From assembly GCA_036435485.1 (NCBI GenBank), contig CM071598.1, positions 195,093,148 through 195,157,147 on the forward strand: 64,000 nucleotides of DNA, written 5' to 3'. Each line of letters begins with the position of its first letter. The first letter of the stretch is position 1. The position numbers and the translations under genes are program-made. Source of the stretch: Saposhnikovia divaricata (Eukaryota; Streptophyta; Magnoliopsida; Apiales; Apiaceae). Below the pieces are notes generated by a model. The model had not been told where the DNA came from. It did no database searches and saw nothing but the letters and a program-made list of their open reading frames with translations. This document shows positions 33,671 through 45,781 of this stretch, one piece after another.

Positions 33671-35112
33671 CTCTGCAAGTTTCAAGTGTAACCATTTTTT
33701 GAATGGTAGCTTCATTTTGGACCAGTCCCTGAATTTCAATTGCAAGGTCCAAGATCATGTCTTCCTCGTCATCAAAATAGGTGTGCTTATTAATTGAAGT
33801 CTTGTTGCTGTTCCTGATTGGGTTTGTTTGCGTTGCCTCTTTTCCATTTTTTGCAGATTTTCCAGACTTTCCAGTAATTGGAAATTTTCCAGGACTTATC
33901 AATAATAGGCTCTCTGTTAGGGTTTTTATGACATCTGGCCAAGCTATGACCAAAAGCTTTACAGATATTACATGATTGTGGCATGGCAGTGTATTCGATT
34001 CCAACTCTCATTTGCTGCTCAGAGCCATCTTTGTCATTTAAGACAGGGACCAAGAGATCATTCGGACAACGTGCTCCATAGGTAATCTCAACTAAAACGC
34101 CAGCATATTTCATTGGTTCCATTTTTGCAGTCTGAGCATCCAGCTTCAAAGGCTTACCAACAACTTTGGCAATTGATTCAATACCAGCTTTGGACCAATA
34201 AGAGTGAGGGATCTCTTCAAGTTTGATCCAAGTGGCCACAGAGGGGAGACAATTTTTTTGAAAATCAGAGCCCTCAATCCAAGCAGATAAAACCATTCTC
34301 TTACCACCCATAGTAACAGAGCTTAAAGACAGGATAGAATTCATGCTTTCAACGGTGTTAAATTTAAAGGTATAGTATCCCTTTGAGTTGTAGAACACAT
34401 TTACAAGGCCCTTATTTCTCCACCACCTGATGGCAGTTTCTTTAACATATTTAAAGGAGAAGGTAGTGCCCACAAAGAAACCTATGCAACTGGTATTCCA
34501 TAGCTTCCTAGAATTCACCAAAAAATCCCTTGGCATTTTTAGAACTGCAGTTCCATTTTCATTGTAAGTAATTTCTGGTTGAATATTGTAAACATTTTCC
34601 TGGCCAAATTCTTGAGTATTTCAGGGCGTTTGTTCTACAATATTCTTCCAGGAAAGTCTTGGAAGAGAAGGATTTCCATTCCCTGCTGCAACAGGATGTT
34701 CCGAGGCAGGGGAACTATTACTAGCAATATTCTCTTCTAAATTACTAGTAGGTGAAGCTGGTTTTTCCTGTAAGGTAGCTAAAACCTGGGAATTAGGTTT
34801 AACTACTTGAAGGGGAACAGGGTTGGCACATTTTCGAGATTCTAAAAAGTGCAAGAAATCATCATTACTAGCACCAATCGATCGTAAAGCAGAAGAAAAT
34901 GCATCAAGTTTAGCAGGACCAATTACCTTGGTGTCAGTCAATATCTCTGAACTGTGTGATGAAGCAGAGTTAGGTCTTGAGTGATTTTGGACACTGCCAC
35001 CATTAATATTGAGTAAGAATTCTTGTCTCATCCTTGTAGTATCCCCCGGGGCACCACCAACAATCAAGTCATTTGTGTTCAGGCTCTGAGAAGAGCTATC
35101 AGATAAATCCAT
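33671..35112 (-). pseudogene. LINE ORF1 (DUF4283/zf-CCHC type), inverted segment
   Basis: Read on the minus strand from ATG 35112: a Ser-rich N-terminus ending PRLSWKNIVEQTP at 34621, then after a TGA the conserved DUF4283-like part (34536-33790) with GFFVGTTFSFKYVKETAIRWW and VFYNSKGYYTFKF. TWIKLEEIPHSYWSKAGIE follows, and a knuckle CNICKAFGHSLARC (CX2CX4HX4C intact). ORF1 binds LINE RNA and accompanies it to the target. A frameshift near 33800 leads into an acidic stretch (FDDEEDMILDLAIEIQGLVQ) cut at the left target duplication. The C-terminus continues in sense orientation from 36048. Confidence 0.85.
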
Positions 35113-35387
35113 AGAATAACCAGTTTACAGACTCGCTGCACTGCTCTAGATACCAAGATATGGAAAAATGAGAAGTGATAGATCCAGAAAACCAAGACGT
35201 GAGATGCGTGTTTACAGAGAAAGCAAAACGGAAGCCGGAAAAGGACCGGAAAAAGGATCGGACAGGAGGCTGAAAGTGTTAAAACGAGCAAGAAAAGTCA
35301 ACAAACGGGTGCTAAGTGGTGTTCTAAAGAAGAAAAAGGTGGTGAGTTGCAGTATGGGCTAAGGTGGTGGGAAAACAACAGAGGATA

Positions 35388-36051
35388 CATATCAACCTTG
35401 AATATGAGCAACTTTGAAAACTCAAACTCTTCAGCAAGTCACATGAATTCATCAAGTGGTTACCAAACAAATGGCACTGGACATCCTCCCCTTACGAATC
35501 GTGCTATGGACAATTTCGGAGAGTCTTCAACAACGGGGATTTAGTAGCTTTTGAAATCTACTAAATGTATCATTCAATGTTTCTCCACTCTTAAAGTGAA
35601 AATGTTCATACTGTTGGATTAGTTGTTGCATCTTATTTTCCCTTACCTGTTCTGTTCCTTCACACAGGGTTTGAACAATGTCCCATACTTCCTTGGCGGT
35701 AGTACAGTTAATAACATTGTCAACCATGTCGGTTTCTAGACCATTGAACAGAATATTCATGGCCTTTTTGTCTTTGTGGACTTCTGCAATATCTTCAAGA
35801 CTCCACTCAGAAACAGGTTTGGGAATGAGAGTGTCAGGTACATCATCAGCCAGGCCAACTCTTGTTGCTGTCTTCATTGGAACGTTAGGACCCTTGTCAA
35901 TGCAATCCACAAAACCCTCATCAATAGACGAGAGATGTAGACGCATTTTTACTTTCCAGTGAAAGTAATTTTCTCTATCAAGAACTGGAATCTTTACTCC
36001 ATAATCCTTCTTAGACATGTTGGAAGTGCTCAACAAAAGCCTATTCTTCAT
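35388..36051 (-). pseudogene. Copia gag fragment at the LINE inversion junction
   Basis: The minus-strand frame 36051-35527 reads MSKKDYGVKIPVLDRENYFH and WKVKMRLHLSSIDEGFVDCI, later KAMNILFNGLETDMVDNVIN and FHFKSGETLNDTFSRFQKLL. This is the N-terminal half of a Copia gag of Sirevirus type. Adjacent, on the plus strand, a 50-codon frame (MSNFENSNSSASHMNSSSGY, 35405-35544) also looks like a retroelement gag start. Both are foreign to LINE coding sequence and sit exactly between the inverted and the sense LINE parts. Confidence 0.75.
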
Positions 36052-36428
36052 GTCGACTTCACACGATATGGAGAAAATACAATCTTGGAAAAAGCCACAG
36101 GAAATCAGATTGATACAGAAACACTAGAAAGAGGAGATTTCACTTCAGCCACTGATGACATTTCAGAGGCCCTGGTGACAATTGAAGAATGTGAAGAAGG
36201 TGAAATTACTACACCTATGAGCTCTGGCAGTAAAAATAAACAGAAATGAAAACAAAGCAAAAGCAAAGCTAAGAATGGTCCATGGGCCTCTCATGCTCCT
36301 CTGTCTCTTACATTGCTGAGTTCTCCTAACAAGAAAGGCAAGCTCACTGATGCTGAAGGGTTTACATCTGTGGTTAACAAAAGAAGCCTTCGATCACAAG
36401 GTTATGTGATCAACAAACACTCTTTTTA
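36048..36428 (+). pseudogene. LINE ORF1 C-terminal part, sense segment
   Basis: Reads VDFTRYGENTILEKATGNQ, an acidic stretch, TTPMSSGSKNK, then after TGA 36247 a Lys-rich tail (NKKGKLTDAEGFTSVVNKRS) ending TAA at 36427, right before the ORF2 ATG. This is typical of plant L1 ORF1 C-termini and confirms that ORF1 is split between the inverted and the sense halves. Confidence 0.6.
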
Positions 36429-39400
36429 ATGAATTTTGCTAGTTGGAACGTTAGAGGTCTCAATAAGAATTCTCATCAAAAGGAGGTTATTCATTTTATT
36501 AAGTCAAATAACTTAAGTTTTGTTGGTTTGATGGAAACTAAGGTTAAAAAGGAAAATAGTGATGTTGTTAGTAGAAAAATTGCTTGAAATTGGAAATGGC
36601 TTTTCAATTACGACTCTCACCAGAATGGAAGAATTTGGGTTGGTTGGGACAGTGATGTATGGGAGGTTACCTTTTGTAATGCATCTGCTCAACACATTTC
36701 TTGCATCGCTCTTTTCAAAGAGAAACAAATTTCCTTTCTGGACACTTTTGTTTATGCCTATAATGATGCTCGTGATAGGACATCTTTTTGGAGGAATTTA
36801 GAATCTGTCTCTACCACATTACCTTGGGTAGTGAGTGGCGACTTCAACTGTGTTTTATCTATGGATGAGATTGAGGGAGGTCGTGAAAGATGGACTCCAG
36901 ATATGCAAACTTTTAAAGATTGTATCACAAAAATTGGCCTAGATCATATCCGTTCAGTTGGGGATCATCTCACGTGGAGTAATAACAGAATTGCAAGCCC
37001 TATTCACAAAAAGCTGGATCGTATGTTGGGAAATTCCGTATGGTTGACAACATTTCTTGAAGCACAGGTGCTGGTTCTTCCAAGAGGAGTCATGGATCAC
37101 TGCCCCCTGCTACTCACTGTGCCCATAACGTTGGAAAGGTACTCTAAACCTTTTCAGTTTTTTAATTTTATGATTGATCTCGATGGTTTTTTTGACATTG
37201 TGAAGAATGTTTTGGGAGACGAACCTATGGGGTGACCCAATGAGCATTTTCTGTAGGAAACTTAAGCTGACCAAACAGAAGCTTGTTCAACTAAACAAGT
37301 CGAATGGTAATCTACACTCGAAGGTCAAAACTTTAAGGAGCTCTTTGCACCAAATTCAAAATGATCTGAAATCTAATTATTCTGATGAGGGATTGCTCTT
37401 ATTAGAGAAAGAAGCAATTCAAGCCCTCAATAAGGCAATAGAGGATGAAGAAAAACTGTTACATCAAAAATCCAGGACTTCTTGGCTTCGCCTTGGAGAT
37501 GGAAATACTTCCTTCTTTTTCAATCAAGTCAAATCTCACTGGAATCACAACAAGATTCTTGCAATTAAAAATGAAAACGATGACCTTGTGCAAGGACACT
37601 CAAATGTAGCCAAGGTAGCTGCTGCTTATTTTGCCAACTCTATTGGGTCCAATGCTGGTCGCTCTCAGGGGCTGGATTTTTCATCTGTTCACTGCAACAC
37701 TCTCACAGAGACTCAGATTGCGGGATTACTAAGGCCATTCACCAAGGATGATGTGTTTGCAACTCTTAAGAAAATGAAACGAAACAAGGCACCTTGCCCC
37801 GACGGTTTTAATGTGGAATTCTTTCTTGCTTGCTGGCATATTGTTGGTGACTCCTTTTGCAAAGCAGTCTTATCTTTTTTTGACACAAATTATCTTCACA
37901 AAGGGGTGAACTCCACCAGTATTGCTCTGATCCCTAAGGTGCAATCCCCTTCAAATATGAAAGAATTTCGTCCCATATCTCTATGCACCGTAGCCTATAA
38001 GTGCATCTCTAAACTTATGGCTAGTCGGCTGAAAAGAGTACTTACATCTCTTATTGACCCTGCTCAGTCAGCTTTCGTTCCTGGTAGATCAATCTCTGAC
38101 AATGTGATTCTTGCTCAAGAATTCTTTCGAGGGTACACTAGAGACACTGGTGCCGCTAAATGCTCTCTCAAAATTGACCTCTACAAAGCCTTTGACTCAG
38201 TGCAGTGGGATTTTCTGCTAGCAGCTCTTGGAAAAATGAGATTTCCATCTCGTTTTATTTCTTGTATCGAGGCTTGTATCTCCTCACCTATGTACTCTGT
38301 TAAACTGAATGGCACTCTAAATGGCTACTTTGCAGGTGCTAAAGGACTTCGACAGGGTGATCCCTTATCACCATATCTATTCACTATTGCAATGCAAATC
38401 TTTTCATGTATGCTAAACAATGCTCCATCAGCTTTCAAATTCCACTGGAAATGCAAGGATACTAAGGTGAATCACCTTTTTTTCGCAGATGATGTTCTAT
38501 TCTTCTCTCATGGCGATCGTAATTCAATTACTCATATTATGAATTGCTTGCATATCTTCTCTGGTTGGAGTGGTTTATACCCCAGCATGTTAAAAAGTAG
38601 CTGCTATCTGGTTAACTGCGATCCAAATTTAATTTCCTGGTTTGATAATACTTATGGAATTCCACATGGTGAGCTGCCAGTCAAATTTCTTGGTGTTCCT
38701 CTCATCTCTTCTGATTTAAGTGAGAATATTTGCATCCCTCTAATTCAGAAGATCACCTCGAGAATGATGTCTTGGACTAATATCTTCTTATCTCTTGCGG
38801 GGAGGGTACAACTACTTCGAGCAGTAATTTTTGCTATGCAGTCATACTGGACCAACCACTTTATGTTGCCAAAGTGTGTTCATAAGCGTCTTCAATCAAT
38901 ATTCACTCGATTTCTTTGGAAAGGAGACCACACAAAAACTGGTGGGACCAAAGTTGCCTGGCAGGTGGTCTGTAAACCTAAAATCAAAGGAGGTCTGGGT
39001 CTAAAATGTCCTGTTGAATGGAACCAGGCTCAACTACTGATGCACCTGTGGAGACTTGTCACTAAACGGAAATCTTTGTGGGTTGATTGGGTAACAAACA
39101 CTGCTCTCAAAAGATCTCACTTTTGGACAATGCCAATTCCTAAGGACTGCTCCTGGTTTTGGCGTAATCTCCTTAAGTTGAAAAATATTGCTCGCTCTCA
39201 CATTTCTTACAAGATTGGAAATGGGAGGTCGATATCTTTCTAGCTAGATCCTTGGTGGATTAACAGGCCCATCGCTTCATCATCTAGGGATTGCATTATC
39301 ATTAATTCAGGATCTAACATGCATGCCACGGTGGGAGAATTCATTCATAGTGGGGAATGGTTACTTCCAAGAGCCAATATTCATCAGCACCACAATACTC

Positions 39401-40038
39401 GTCTCCTAACTAATTGGTTGGCAAGTTTTTTATATCCCAATTTTGATCTTTCTCAAAATGATACTATTCTCTGGGATGGAGCTTCTAAGGTCTCTACTTG
39501 GGTCATTTGGGATTCGATCCGAACTGCTAGAGAAGGGGTTACTTGGTTCAATTCTGTGTGGTTCAAGCACGGCATAACTCGTTACGCTCATCACAACTGG
39601 TTACTTTGTCATGGTCGCCTATATACTCTTGCGAGACTTCATGCTTTTGGAATTGCTACCACCTCTCACTGCTATCTTTGTGTAGGCGGAACTGAAACAG
39701 ATTCCCATCTATTCTTACAATGTCCCTGTTCACGATTTATTCTAGAAAAATTGTTGGCTCCTCTTCGAACGAATCTCAACTATAATCAAAGTTGGCCTTC
39801 TTTTATCACTAATATACACCACCTGAGGACAGGAGATAACAGAACGCTGGTTCTCCTTGCTCTACAGGTCTTCTCCTACCACTTGTGGAGGGAAAGAAAT
39901 TCAAGGGCTCATGACAAAGGTGCCTTCAGTCCGCACAAACTACTTGATGATATCAGAGCTGATCTTCGAGCTCGCCTGACAACCATTCCATGGTTTGCAA
40001 ACTGTAACAGAACTTCTATGTACTCTTGGATTAATTAG
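36429..40038 (+). pseudogene. LINE ORF2: endonuclease, reverse transcriptase, zf-RVT
   Basis: ATG 36429 (MNFASWNVRGLN) starts the APE-type endonuclease; METK, SGDFNC and DHCPLL hold its usual catalytic Asn/Glu/Asp/His positions. RT has FRPISLCTVAYKCISKLMA, SAFVPGRSISDN, KIDLYKAFDSVQWDF, GLRQGDPLSPYLFTI and the catalytic FADD in FFADDVLFFSHGD (about 38485). The C-terminal zf-RVT reads CYLCVGGTETDSHLFLQCPC. Breaks are few: TGA at 36585, a frameshift near 37220, TAG at 39241. ORF2 protein nicks the target and copies LINE RNA. With 1.2 kb of open endonuclease/linker and 2.0 kb of open RT, decay is moderate. Confidence 0.95.
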
Positions 40039-40180
40039 GTTAATTCGCATGTATGGGTAATGCCCTAGTTTCTTTCAAGCTTTGAACTGCTTTCTACGAG
40101 TAATCCTTATTTACTCGTGGATTGTTCCGTTCTTGTAGTCCCTTTTCTTTTTCTATATAATTACCAGATTAGCAAAAAAA

Positions 40181-40196
40181 AAATGTCTAACAACAG
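40181..40196. repeat. Target-site duplication of LINE, right
   Basis: AAATGTCTAACAACAG after the poly-A, same as 33655-33670. Confidence 0.9.
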
Positions 40197-40357
40197 TGGG
40201 CAATTGTTTGCTTCCCTTTGTTAAGTTTCTGGCTGCTTTCTTAATAATATTGGGCCACCAGGAGTCGAGGACTACTAGTATAATTCTTTGTTTTTTAATT
40301 TATTGTCATTACCTCTGCATCTGAGTTCTTGCTATTTCATATTTTGTTCTTTGGCAG

Positions 40358-40561
40358 TTTCCATGTAGTCGAAAAAGATACAGAAAGATTTTGTTATGGA
40401 GAGAGAAGAAAACGAGACTGTGAATGGCCTTTTGATATTAAAAATAAAGATGGATTTGCCCAATCACCTGGAAATTTGTGGACACCTGATAGAGCTTCAA
40501 TTAGTAGATCACCCACATCCTGCATGAAGAAACTCGGAAAGGCTGGCCAACATAAGATTTT
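40358..40561 (+). pseudogene. WD40 gene exon: ERFCYGERRKRD...NLWTPDRA
   Basis: Acceptor TTTGGCAG, then GFHVVEKDTERFCYGERRKR and GNLWTPDRASISRSPTSCMK, matching the variable middle of DCAF4-like proteins. The likely donor is TTTT|GTATCC at 40562. The phase (2) does not fit the next recognised exon (needs 1), so either a small exon was missed or a frameshift occurred. Confidence 0.65.
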
Positions 40562-40654
40562 GTATCCTTTATTTGTTTGCAAGATATATGTATATTTGGT
40601 AATTTTTTATTACTGAAAATTTTTTATTACGGAAATTTAAATATATACAAACAT

Positions 40655-40795
40655 ACAAATATGCATGCACTAAGGCTCGAACCCTCCACCTTTTATTACC
40701 AAGAGAAGACTAGAAGTTATGGATAAGGACTCGAACCCTCCACCTTTTATTAGCAAGAGAAGACTACAAGTTATGGATAAGGACTGTGTACTTTT
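40655..40795. repeat. Twofold ~58-bp direct repeat with B-box-like motif
   Basis: Two adjacent copies of GGNCTCGAACCCTCCACC followed by TTTTATTACCAAGAGAAGAC and TTATGGATAAGGACT. On the minus strand each contains GGTTCGAGNCC, the form of an RNA polymerase III B box, so a SINE or tRNA-related origin is possible, though no A box or poly-A was seen. Confidence 0.5.
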
Positions 40796-41086
40796 ACTAT
40801 AGAAATATGTGAATTTGTTAGGTTTTATTGTAATATGATTTTTTCGTACATATTATCTGCCTCATGTTACTCTAATATCACTAGGAGTTGAATCTGTGAA
40901 CCGTACGCGTATGCATGAAGAAACACAATCACTTGGGATTGAAACTACCACATTTCTCAGATATGAAATATATACCATCTTCTTTTGATTAGATTTTATA
41001 CTTGCTGATTATGAGGACCGATTTCTAAATAAAACATGTGCTTCTTCTATTGTAGTAAAATGATCATATTGAAAACTCCTTGACAG

Positions 41087-41955
41087 AAGGAAACAGGATA
41101 GCTTCTTCTGAATTTTTCACACCCAGTGGATCTCTTCATGTGCTGAGCCTTAGTGATCCGTTAGTACTCGATTCACGATTTCCCAAAGTAGTGGAAAATG
41201 TGGATTGTATTACATCCTTAAATCTTAATATTTGGGATGCACATTGCAGCTCTAATGGCAGTCAAGCTTTAATTGGCAAGTTCAAAGCTTTTTTCAAACT
41301 GATTTTATACACTAAATAAGATATTTGTCTTCTTTTCAATTTAAGATGGAGCTACTGAGATATGAATCCATTTCATCTGAACTGCCCAACTGTAGCTTTA
41401 GGTAATAAAAATCTAGGTGCCTGACTAAGTTTTCCTTGAAATTACTTCTGAAGTGGAATTTTGCATTTGTTTAGCCTTTTCTGCAGTCTATGCGTCGGTA
41501 TCTTTATATAAATATTTTATTTTCAATTGCTTTTGGAAATCATGCACAAAAGATATTGTCAAAAATACTCTATGTTTCCCATGAGTAGTCATATATTCAC
41601 CTTTCAACGTCGAACCAATATATATTAAACTTTACCTCTAAATTTTAAGATTTTAGTTGATTTACAGTTGTATAATTTATTAATTATTAATTAGAAACAG
41701 TCAGTTTTTTATATGGTTCTGTAGTTTCATATATTAGATCCATTGTTATGCTTTTCTTGGTTTTTAAGTATCAATTCAAATCTTCTTCTGTCAATGTGCA
41801 GATATGCTTAACCATATATATTTTTGATCAATCCTTACCTTTTTGGTCATATAGGCACCAACCTTGGAGCCGCATTAGTAAATGTTGAAACTTGAGCGCA
41901 ATCATGGGTTTGTCGTTGCAAGAGCCATATTAACTCAGTACAACTAGATAACTCG
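41087..41955 (+). pseudogene. WD40 gene exons 4-5, with GC-AG intron and stop
   Basis: Exon 41087-41275 reads EGNRIASSEFFTPSGSLHVL and CSSNGSQALIG. Its donor is TTG|GCAAGT, a non-canonical GC donor with otherwise good consensus. The next exon 41855-41955 joins in phase and gives GTNLGAALVNVET, then an in-frame TGA (41893-41895), then AQSWVCRCKSHINSVQLDNS and donor GTAACA. In related proteins a Gly follows ET, so GGA to TGA is the simplest reading. The rest of the exon is still well conserved. Confidence 0.7.
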
Positions 41956-42239
41956 GTAACAACTAGCATCCTCTAAACTCCATGCAATTTTATATTATTT
42001 TACAAGCATTTCTAATTAGTTGTACTATAATTTTTTATACGTATTTTATGGTACATTAAAAACATATCTCGACAAATTATTTTTCGAAAGTTTAATATGA
42101 TTAACAAAATTATGAAAGCCATAAACGAAAATTTATCTTTTCTATATACTTTAATTTCGACATTCAAATTACCCTTTGTTGAGCAATATTACATGATTCG
42201 CTAACATATATATAAATAAATAAATAAATATATATATAG

Positions 42240-42652
42240 AGAGAGAGAGAGAAAAGTTCTATGGAGTACTGTTTATTTGCAGTACGTTGGAGTACATATA
42301 CGTTCTGCATTTAAAATAATTTAAAATTTATTATTTTACAAACCTTCTTATATGAATATCATAATTTCATTGATAATTTTGAAAATCATGTATATTTTGC
42401 AATATGTTCATTTTGAAAATCCTTTATGTTTTGCAATCAGAACATATATGTTTTGCAACCCAAATGTGTTTCGCAGAACAATTTATTTTGCAATATTTTG
42501 TTAGCAAAACATACAAAATTTTCAAGATTTTCGATGAAATAGTGATGTTCATGTAATAAGATTTGCAAATTAATAAAGTTTGCAAGATTTTGAATGCAAA
42601 ATGTATATGTACTCCAAGTACTCTAATTATATGAGTACTCCATAGAGCTGGA
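42240..42652. mobile_element. Foldback MITE family 2
   Basis: Lies between TATATATA runs. Left end GAGAAAAGTTCTATGGAGTAC, right end GTACTCCATAGAGCTGGAC: inverted ends around a non-coding centre with more inverted GATTTTCAA/TTGAAAATC runs. Related to 26635-27020. Confidence 0.65.
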
Positions 42653-42670
42653 CTATATATATATATATAT

Positions 42671-42922
42671 ACTCCATAACAAACACCTTATATAACAAAC
42701 AATAAAGAACATCTCATATCTAGTCTAATCTAAGAGTTTCGCCATAGCACCCAATACAAATTTTCAAATTTTCAAATTTTCAAATTTTTTTTTGCTGGCT
42801 TGATAGAGGGTAAAAAAATAACTTTTTGTATTGGGTGCCCCTGGCACCGGGACAATAAATCTAATAGATCTAAGGTGTTCTTTATTATTTGTTATATAAG
42901 AGTGTTCTGTATGGAGTAAAAA
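42671..42922. mobile_element. Foldback MITE family 1, short copy
   Basis: Same inverted ends as 23622-23925 (ACTCCATAACAAACACC...TATATAACAAACAATAAAG against CTTTATTATTTGTTATATA...GTATGGAGT), separated from family 2 on the left only by a short (TA)n and followed by (TA)n at 42927-42951. It lacks the 49-bp palindromic core. Confidence 0.7.
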
Positions 42923-42924
42923 CC

Positions 42925-42955
<31 letters not shown>

Positions 42956-43475
42956 TTATTTATGTACATCTATTAACGATGAGATGGCTACCTAAATTTG
43001 TGAAACCTTTACAAAAATGCAACTAGGACCCTTAAAGAAGAACGCCCAAACATTCAGGATCAAGTGATAAGAAGCATAGGCACATTTTTATGAATATGCC
43101 ATGTATGTTGAATTGGAAAAAAAACAAATGATATCTTGCTGCGTGCATAATCAAGACTTTTTTTTATTTCAGTTTAAACCTCCTATTTAGTTTTTTTAGA
43201 AAAAAATGTCTAGGCCCGGAAGGAAATAAATTAATCCCATACAGTTGTAGAGTCCTAGTAAAGCCAAATAGAAGAAGGGCCGTAAATGAGCCAACACCAA
43301 CGCCCCAAGTACTAAAATCAATACAAAGAGGGGATAAGAACTGTAATAGTATGGCACAGATAGTATAGAATTTTACAAAGTACATGATAAATCATAGAAT
43401 TCTCTATTTCATTAAAACAATACCTAAATAAACTTGCTTCCATATTTCATATTCAATAGTGAACTTGTTTTTTAG

Positions 43476-44195
43476 GAAAAAATTGCATTATGTGGACTGC
43501 ATAGTGGAGCGATCGTTTCCGCTGATATTCGGCAGAGGCCAGACAGCAATATTTCAAGGCTTACTAGAAAACGAATTCTCCTGCATTCACACAAAACTGC
43601 AGAGTCTAAAAGCAGTAGGCAAGACAATAAGGAACGTGGGTATCAGGTGTAAATTCTACTATTTTGACCTGTTCGTCACTCTTCTTTTTCTCCTCCAAGC
43701 CTGAAGATACTATATGCATATTGAAAGAACATGTAGACTAAAGATTAAATGCTGACATAAAATAACAACTAGATAGAGACACATTCCTGATATTGTTTTT
43801 TTAACAAATTTGATTTATGTAGACACTACCTTCCTCTATTTCATGACAAGATACTATTTATATTTACTTAATTTAATCTTCATCAAAATTTTACACTTAT
43901 GCTGCTTGTAGTTACTGTTTGTCTCTCTGATATAATAACCTATGGTTGAAAACCTGATATTACGCAGGTTAGTGGGAGAATATATCCATCTGGTACGATA
44001 TCAACGCCCTCGCCTATTTCCTGGTATGTTGCTTGTTTCGTACCTTATTCCAATTGCAGGCAGTGTGTAAGCATGCCGCTCATGCACACTCCCCACAGCC
44101 ACACACTTAGAACCCATCAATTGGTTTGAAATTGCAGTTTGACATCATTAAAGCTATATGATCAGTATTTCTTGGCGAGCTCCATGGATGGATCT
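43476..44195 (+). pseudogene. WD40 gene exons 6-8: central WD repeats
   Basis: Exon 43476-43646 (EKIALCGLHSGAIVSADIRQ... ending ERGYQ, 57 codons), exon 43968-44023 (VSGRIYPSGTISTPSPIS) and exon 44138-44195 (CLTSLKLYDQYFLASSMDGS). All borders are canonical and phases agree. The blocks match DCAF4-like WD blades closely. No stop in this part. The open frame 43459-43704 in another phase is a shadow. Confidence 0.8.
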
Positions 44196-45348
44196 GTACG
44201 TTCTTATATCTTTAGTTTGTATACATACTGATCTTTCTCTGCATGTTCTAGCCTTTCCTTATATAGTCTAATACTTATGTAGTGAGGTGAACCTTAAAGT
44301 TTGGACCAGAAATTTTGATAGTCCTAAGGTTCTTGAAGATTTTTATTGATGCCTAAAGGGTAAGTCTAGAATTGCTAAGCAATTAACAAAGAAAACTAAA
44401 AGTTGCAAATCAATATATATGTTTGTTATCGATTTTACAATCCTTAACACAAATGCACGTATTGAATAAGTAGTATAAAAATATCGTTGCAAATAAACAA
44501 AGGACTAATTCAAGCAACTAAATATTAATCACTTTCTTTCTCTTAATTCAAATTAAATAAATTATGATCAAAAGTAAGGATATCTAGGACTTTAACATCT
44601 TCTAGAGTTTAACAAGCATCCCTTTTCATGTTTTAATCACTAGTCTAGGGCTCATATATATAATTATATATATAATCACGGGGATCTCCCAACTCTGAAA
44701 TGATTCTAACTCATCTGATTAGCTCCCATCCCTTTTCAACGGTGAAGATTATATTGTATTTTATAATTTATCTCTATTTATATAAAACATAGCTGTAATA
44801 GAATATTGAACACCTAATGCAAAGGTGGCAAGAATGCAAGATCGACTAAAATGTAGAAGAACCCGGTACGGTCATAATCTAATAATTAACCAGATATTCT
44901 ACCTGTTATCTTGAAAACATATTAAATGATATATCTTCAATTACTGTCATTTTAAAAAATTAAATATGAGAATAAACTTATTTTTTTTAAAAAAAACAGA
45001 AATTAATTTATTCTTAAATTGTTGTAAATCATGATTGTAGTTTTAAATTAATATTAATAACGTTATTAAATATAAATCATATTTTTATACTCTAAATTTA
45101 ATTAAATCATACTACTAAACATTTCTTGATAAGACATCTAAAAGGACAAAAACATCTAATACTAAATAGAGAAGGAGACAAGAAGTAGGTATGCACGTAT
45201 TCAACCTAATAATCTCCCTATAAGGGCTCTGATAATATCTTATACAACCATTGCTTAAGGAAAGGGCACCCATTGCTTAAGCAAGGGTGTCAAGAAATTG
45301 AACTTCAATAATTGGTATGATCTTTACACAAAGTAAGCTAAATCAAAG

Positions 45349-45352
<4 letters not shown>
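44196..45352. other. Intronic AT-rich DNA
   Basis: No exon or mobile element recognised; begins with donor GTACGT after the exon at 44138-44195. Confidence 0.5.

Positions 45353-45425
<73 letters not shown>
45353..45425. repeat. (TA)n microsatellite
   Basis: 73-bp uninterrupted TA run left of the MITE at 45426. Confidence 0.95.
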
Positions 45426-45430
<5 letters not shown>

Positions 45431-45781
45431 ACTTAGAATAGAAACTAGAAACTAAACCTAAATTAAATATTTCAAGCTAATCTAATGACCAAATTAGGGG
45501 TACTCCAATACAAAAAACGTTTAAAATTATTGTCTCTATTCAACAAAAATATAAAAAAATAAAAAAAATTAAAAAAAAAGTTACTGTTCACGTGATGACG
45601 TGGCACGTGAACAGTAACTTTTTTTTAAATTTTTTTTTTTTATTTTTGTTGAATAGAGCCAAGAATTTTAAACGTTTTTTGTCAAGGTACCCTAGCGGGG
45701 CCATTAAAATAAATGAAATATAATTTATTTAATGTAGGTTTCTAGTTTCTATTCTAAGGTTGGTTTCTATTTGAACGCTAG

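Larger units (their letters stand above)
33671..40180 (+). mobile_element. L1-type LINE with inverted 5' part
   Basis: One 6.5-kb insertion between 16-bp target duplications, ending in a short poly-A. The 3' part (about 36048-40180) is sense: end of ORF1, ORF2, 3' UTR. The 5' part (33671 to about 35350) is inverted: ORF1 start and 5' leader read on the minus strand, with the ORF1 C-terminal side nearest the left target duplication. This is the structure expected from twin priming. Between them (about 35388-36050) lies sequence of a Copia-type gag, foreign to the LINE. It sits in an intron of the WD40 gene. Confidence 0.85.
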
